Source: an uncultured Bacteroidales bacterium
Lineage (GTDB): Bacteria > Bacteroidota > Bacteroidia > Bacteroidales > UBA932
Reading direction: 5' to 3'
Length of the DNA stretch: 14,289 nt
Assembly: GCA_945983015.1 (NCBI GenBank)
Contig: CAMFSN010000032.1
Span: 1 to 14,289, forward strand
A program made the translations under genes and the position numbers. Position 1 is the stretch's first letter; each line of letters begins with the position of its first letter. Below the pieces are notes generated by a model. It worked only from the letters and a program-made list of their open reading frames with translations. It did not search any database and was not told the origin of the DNA. Positions 14,289 to 14,289 of this stretch are shown piece after piece.

Positions 14289-14289
14289 C

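Overview
The window looks like a chromosomal segment of a Bacteroidota bacterium, most likely an uncultured gut or rumen Bacteroidales. The evidence is the FecR / STN-SusC / SusD arrangement, the many lipoproteins with Bacteroidetes-type lipoboxes, A/T-rich leaders without clear Shine-Dalgarno sequences, and a TAnnTTTG-like promoter box. Genus cannot be fixed from the sequence alone.

Left part (1-11566, + strand): a polysaccharide utilisation locus (PUL). In order it holds the 3' part of a FecR-family anti-sigma factor, a 1126-residue SusC TonB-dependent transporter with an N-terminal STN signalling domain, a SusD glycan-binding lipoprotein, a third surface lipoprotein (DUF5018/beta-propeller-like, probably a surface glycan-binding protein), a terminator-like hairpin, two paralogous lipoproteins with DUF4434-like glycosidase TIM barrels, and a calcineurin-like metallophosphatase lipoprotein. 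The last three genes overlap and are probably translationally coupled. The likely working model is substrate capture by SusD and the third lipoprotein, cleavage by the DUF4434-like proteins, dephosphorylation of something by the phosphatase, uptake through SusC, and induction through the STN domain, FecR and an ECF sigma factor encoded upstream of the window. No classical, confidently assignable glycoside hydrolase family is present.

The most striking signal is in the first DUF4434-like gene. A 204-bp segment (68 codons) is tandemly duplicated, in frame, with no base difference between the copies, inside the putative catalytic barrel. It duplicates the YITEEF motif and about two beta-alpha units. 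This is either a very recent duplication or an assembly/joining error.

Centre (11567-11801): a 52-residue rubredoxin gene with a plausible Bacteroidetes promoter just ahead of it and a strong hairpin terminator behind it, at the convergence point with the minus-strand operon.

Right part (11802-14289, - strand): a tight operon read right to left: a glycosyltransferase (GT8-like, C-terminal part only), two PlsC-like lysophospholipid acyltransferase homologues and a TetR regulator. The junctions are +2, 0 and -20 bp. It is probably an envelope-lipid or glycolipid assembly/remodelling unit controlled by its own TetR protein. Both acyltransferases depart from the canonical HX4D motif. Intergenic space is minimal throughout; no stretch over 300 bases lacks a gene, and I saw no tRNA, rRNA, CRISPR array or insertion sequence.
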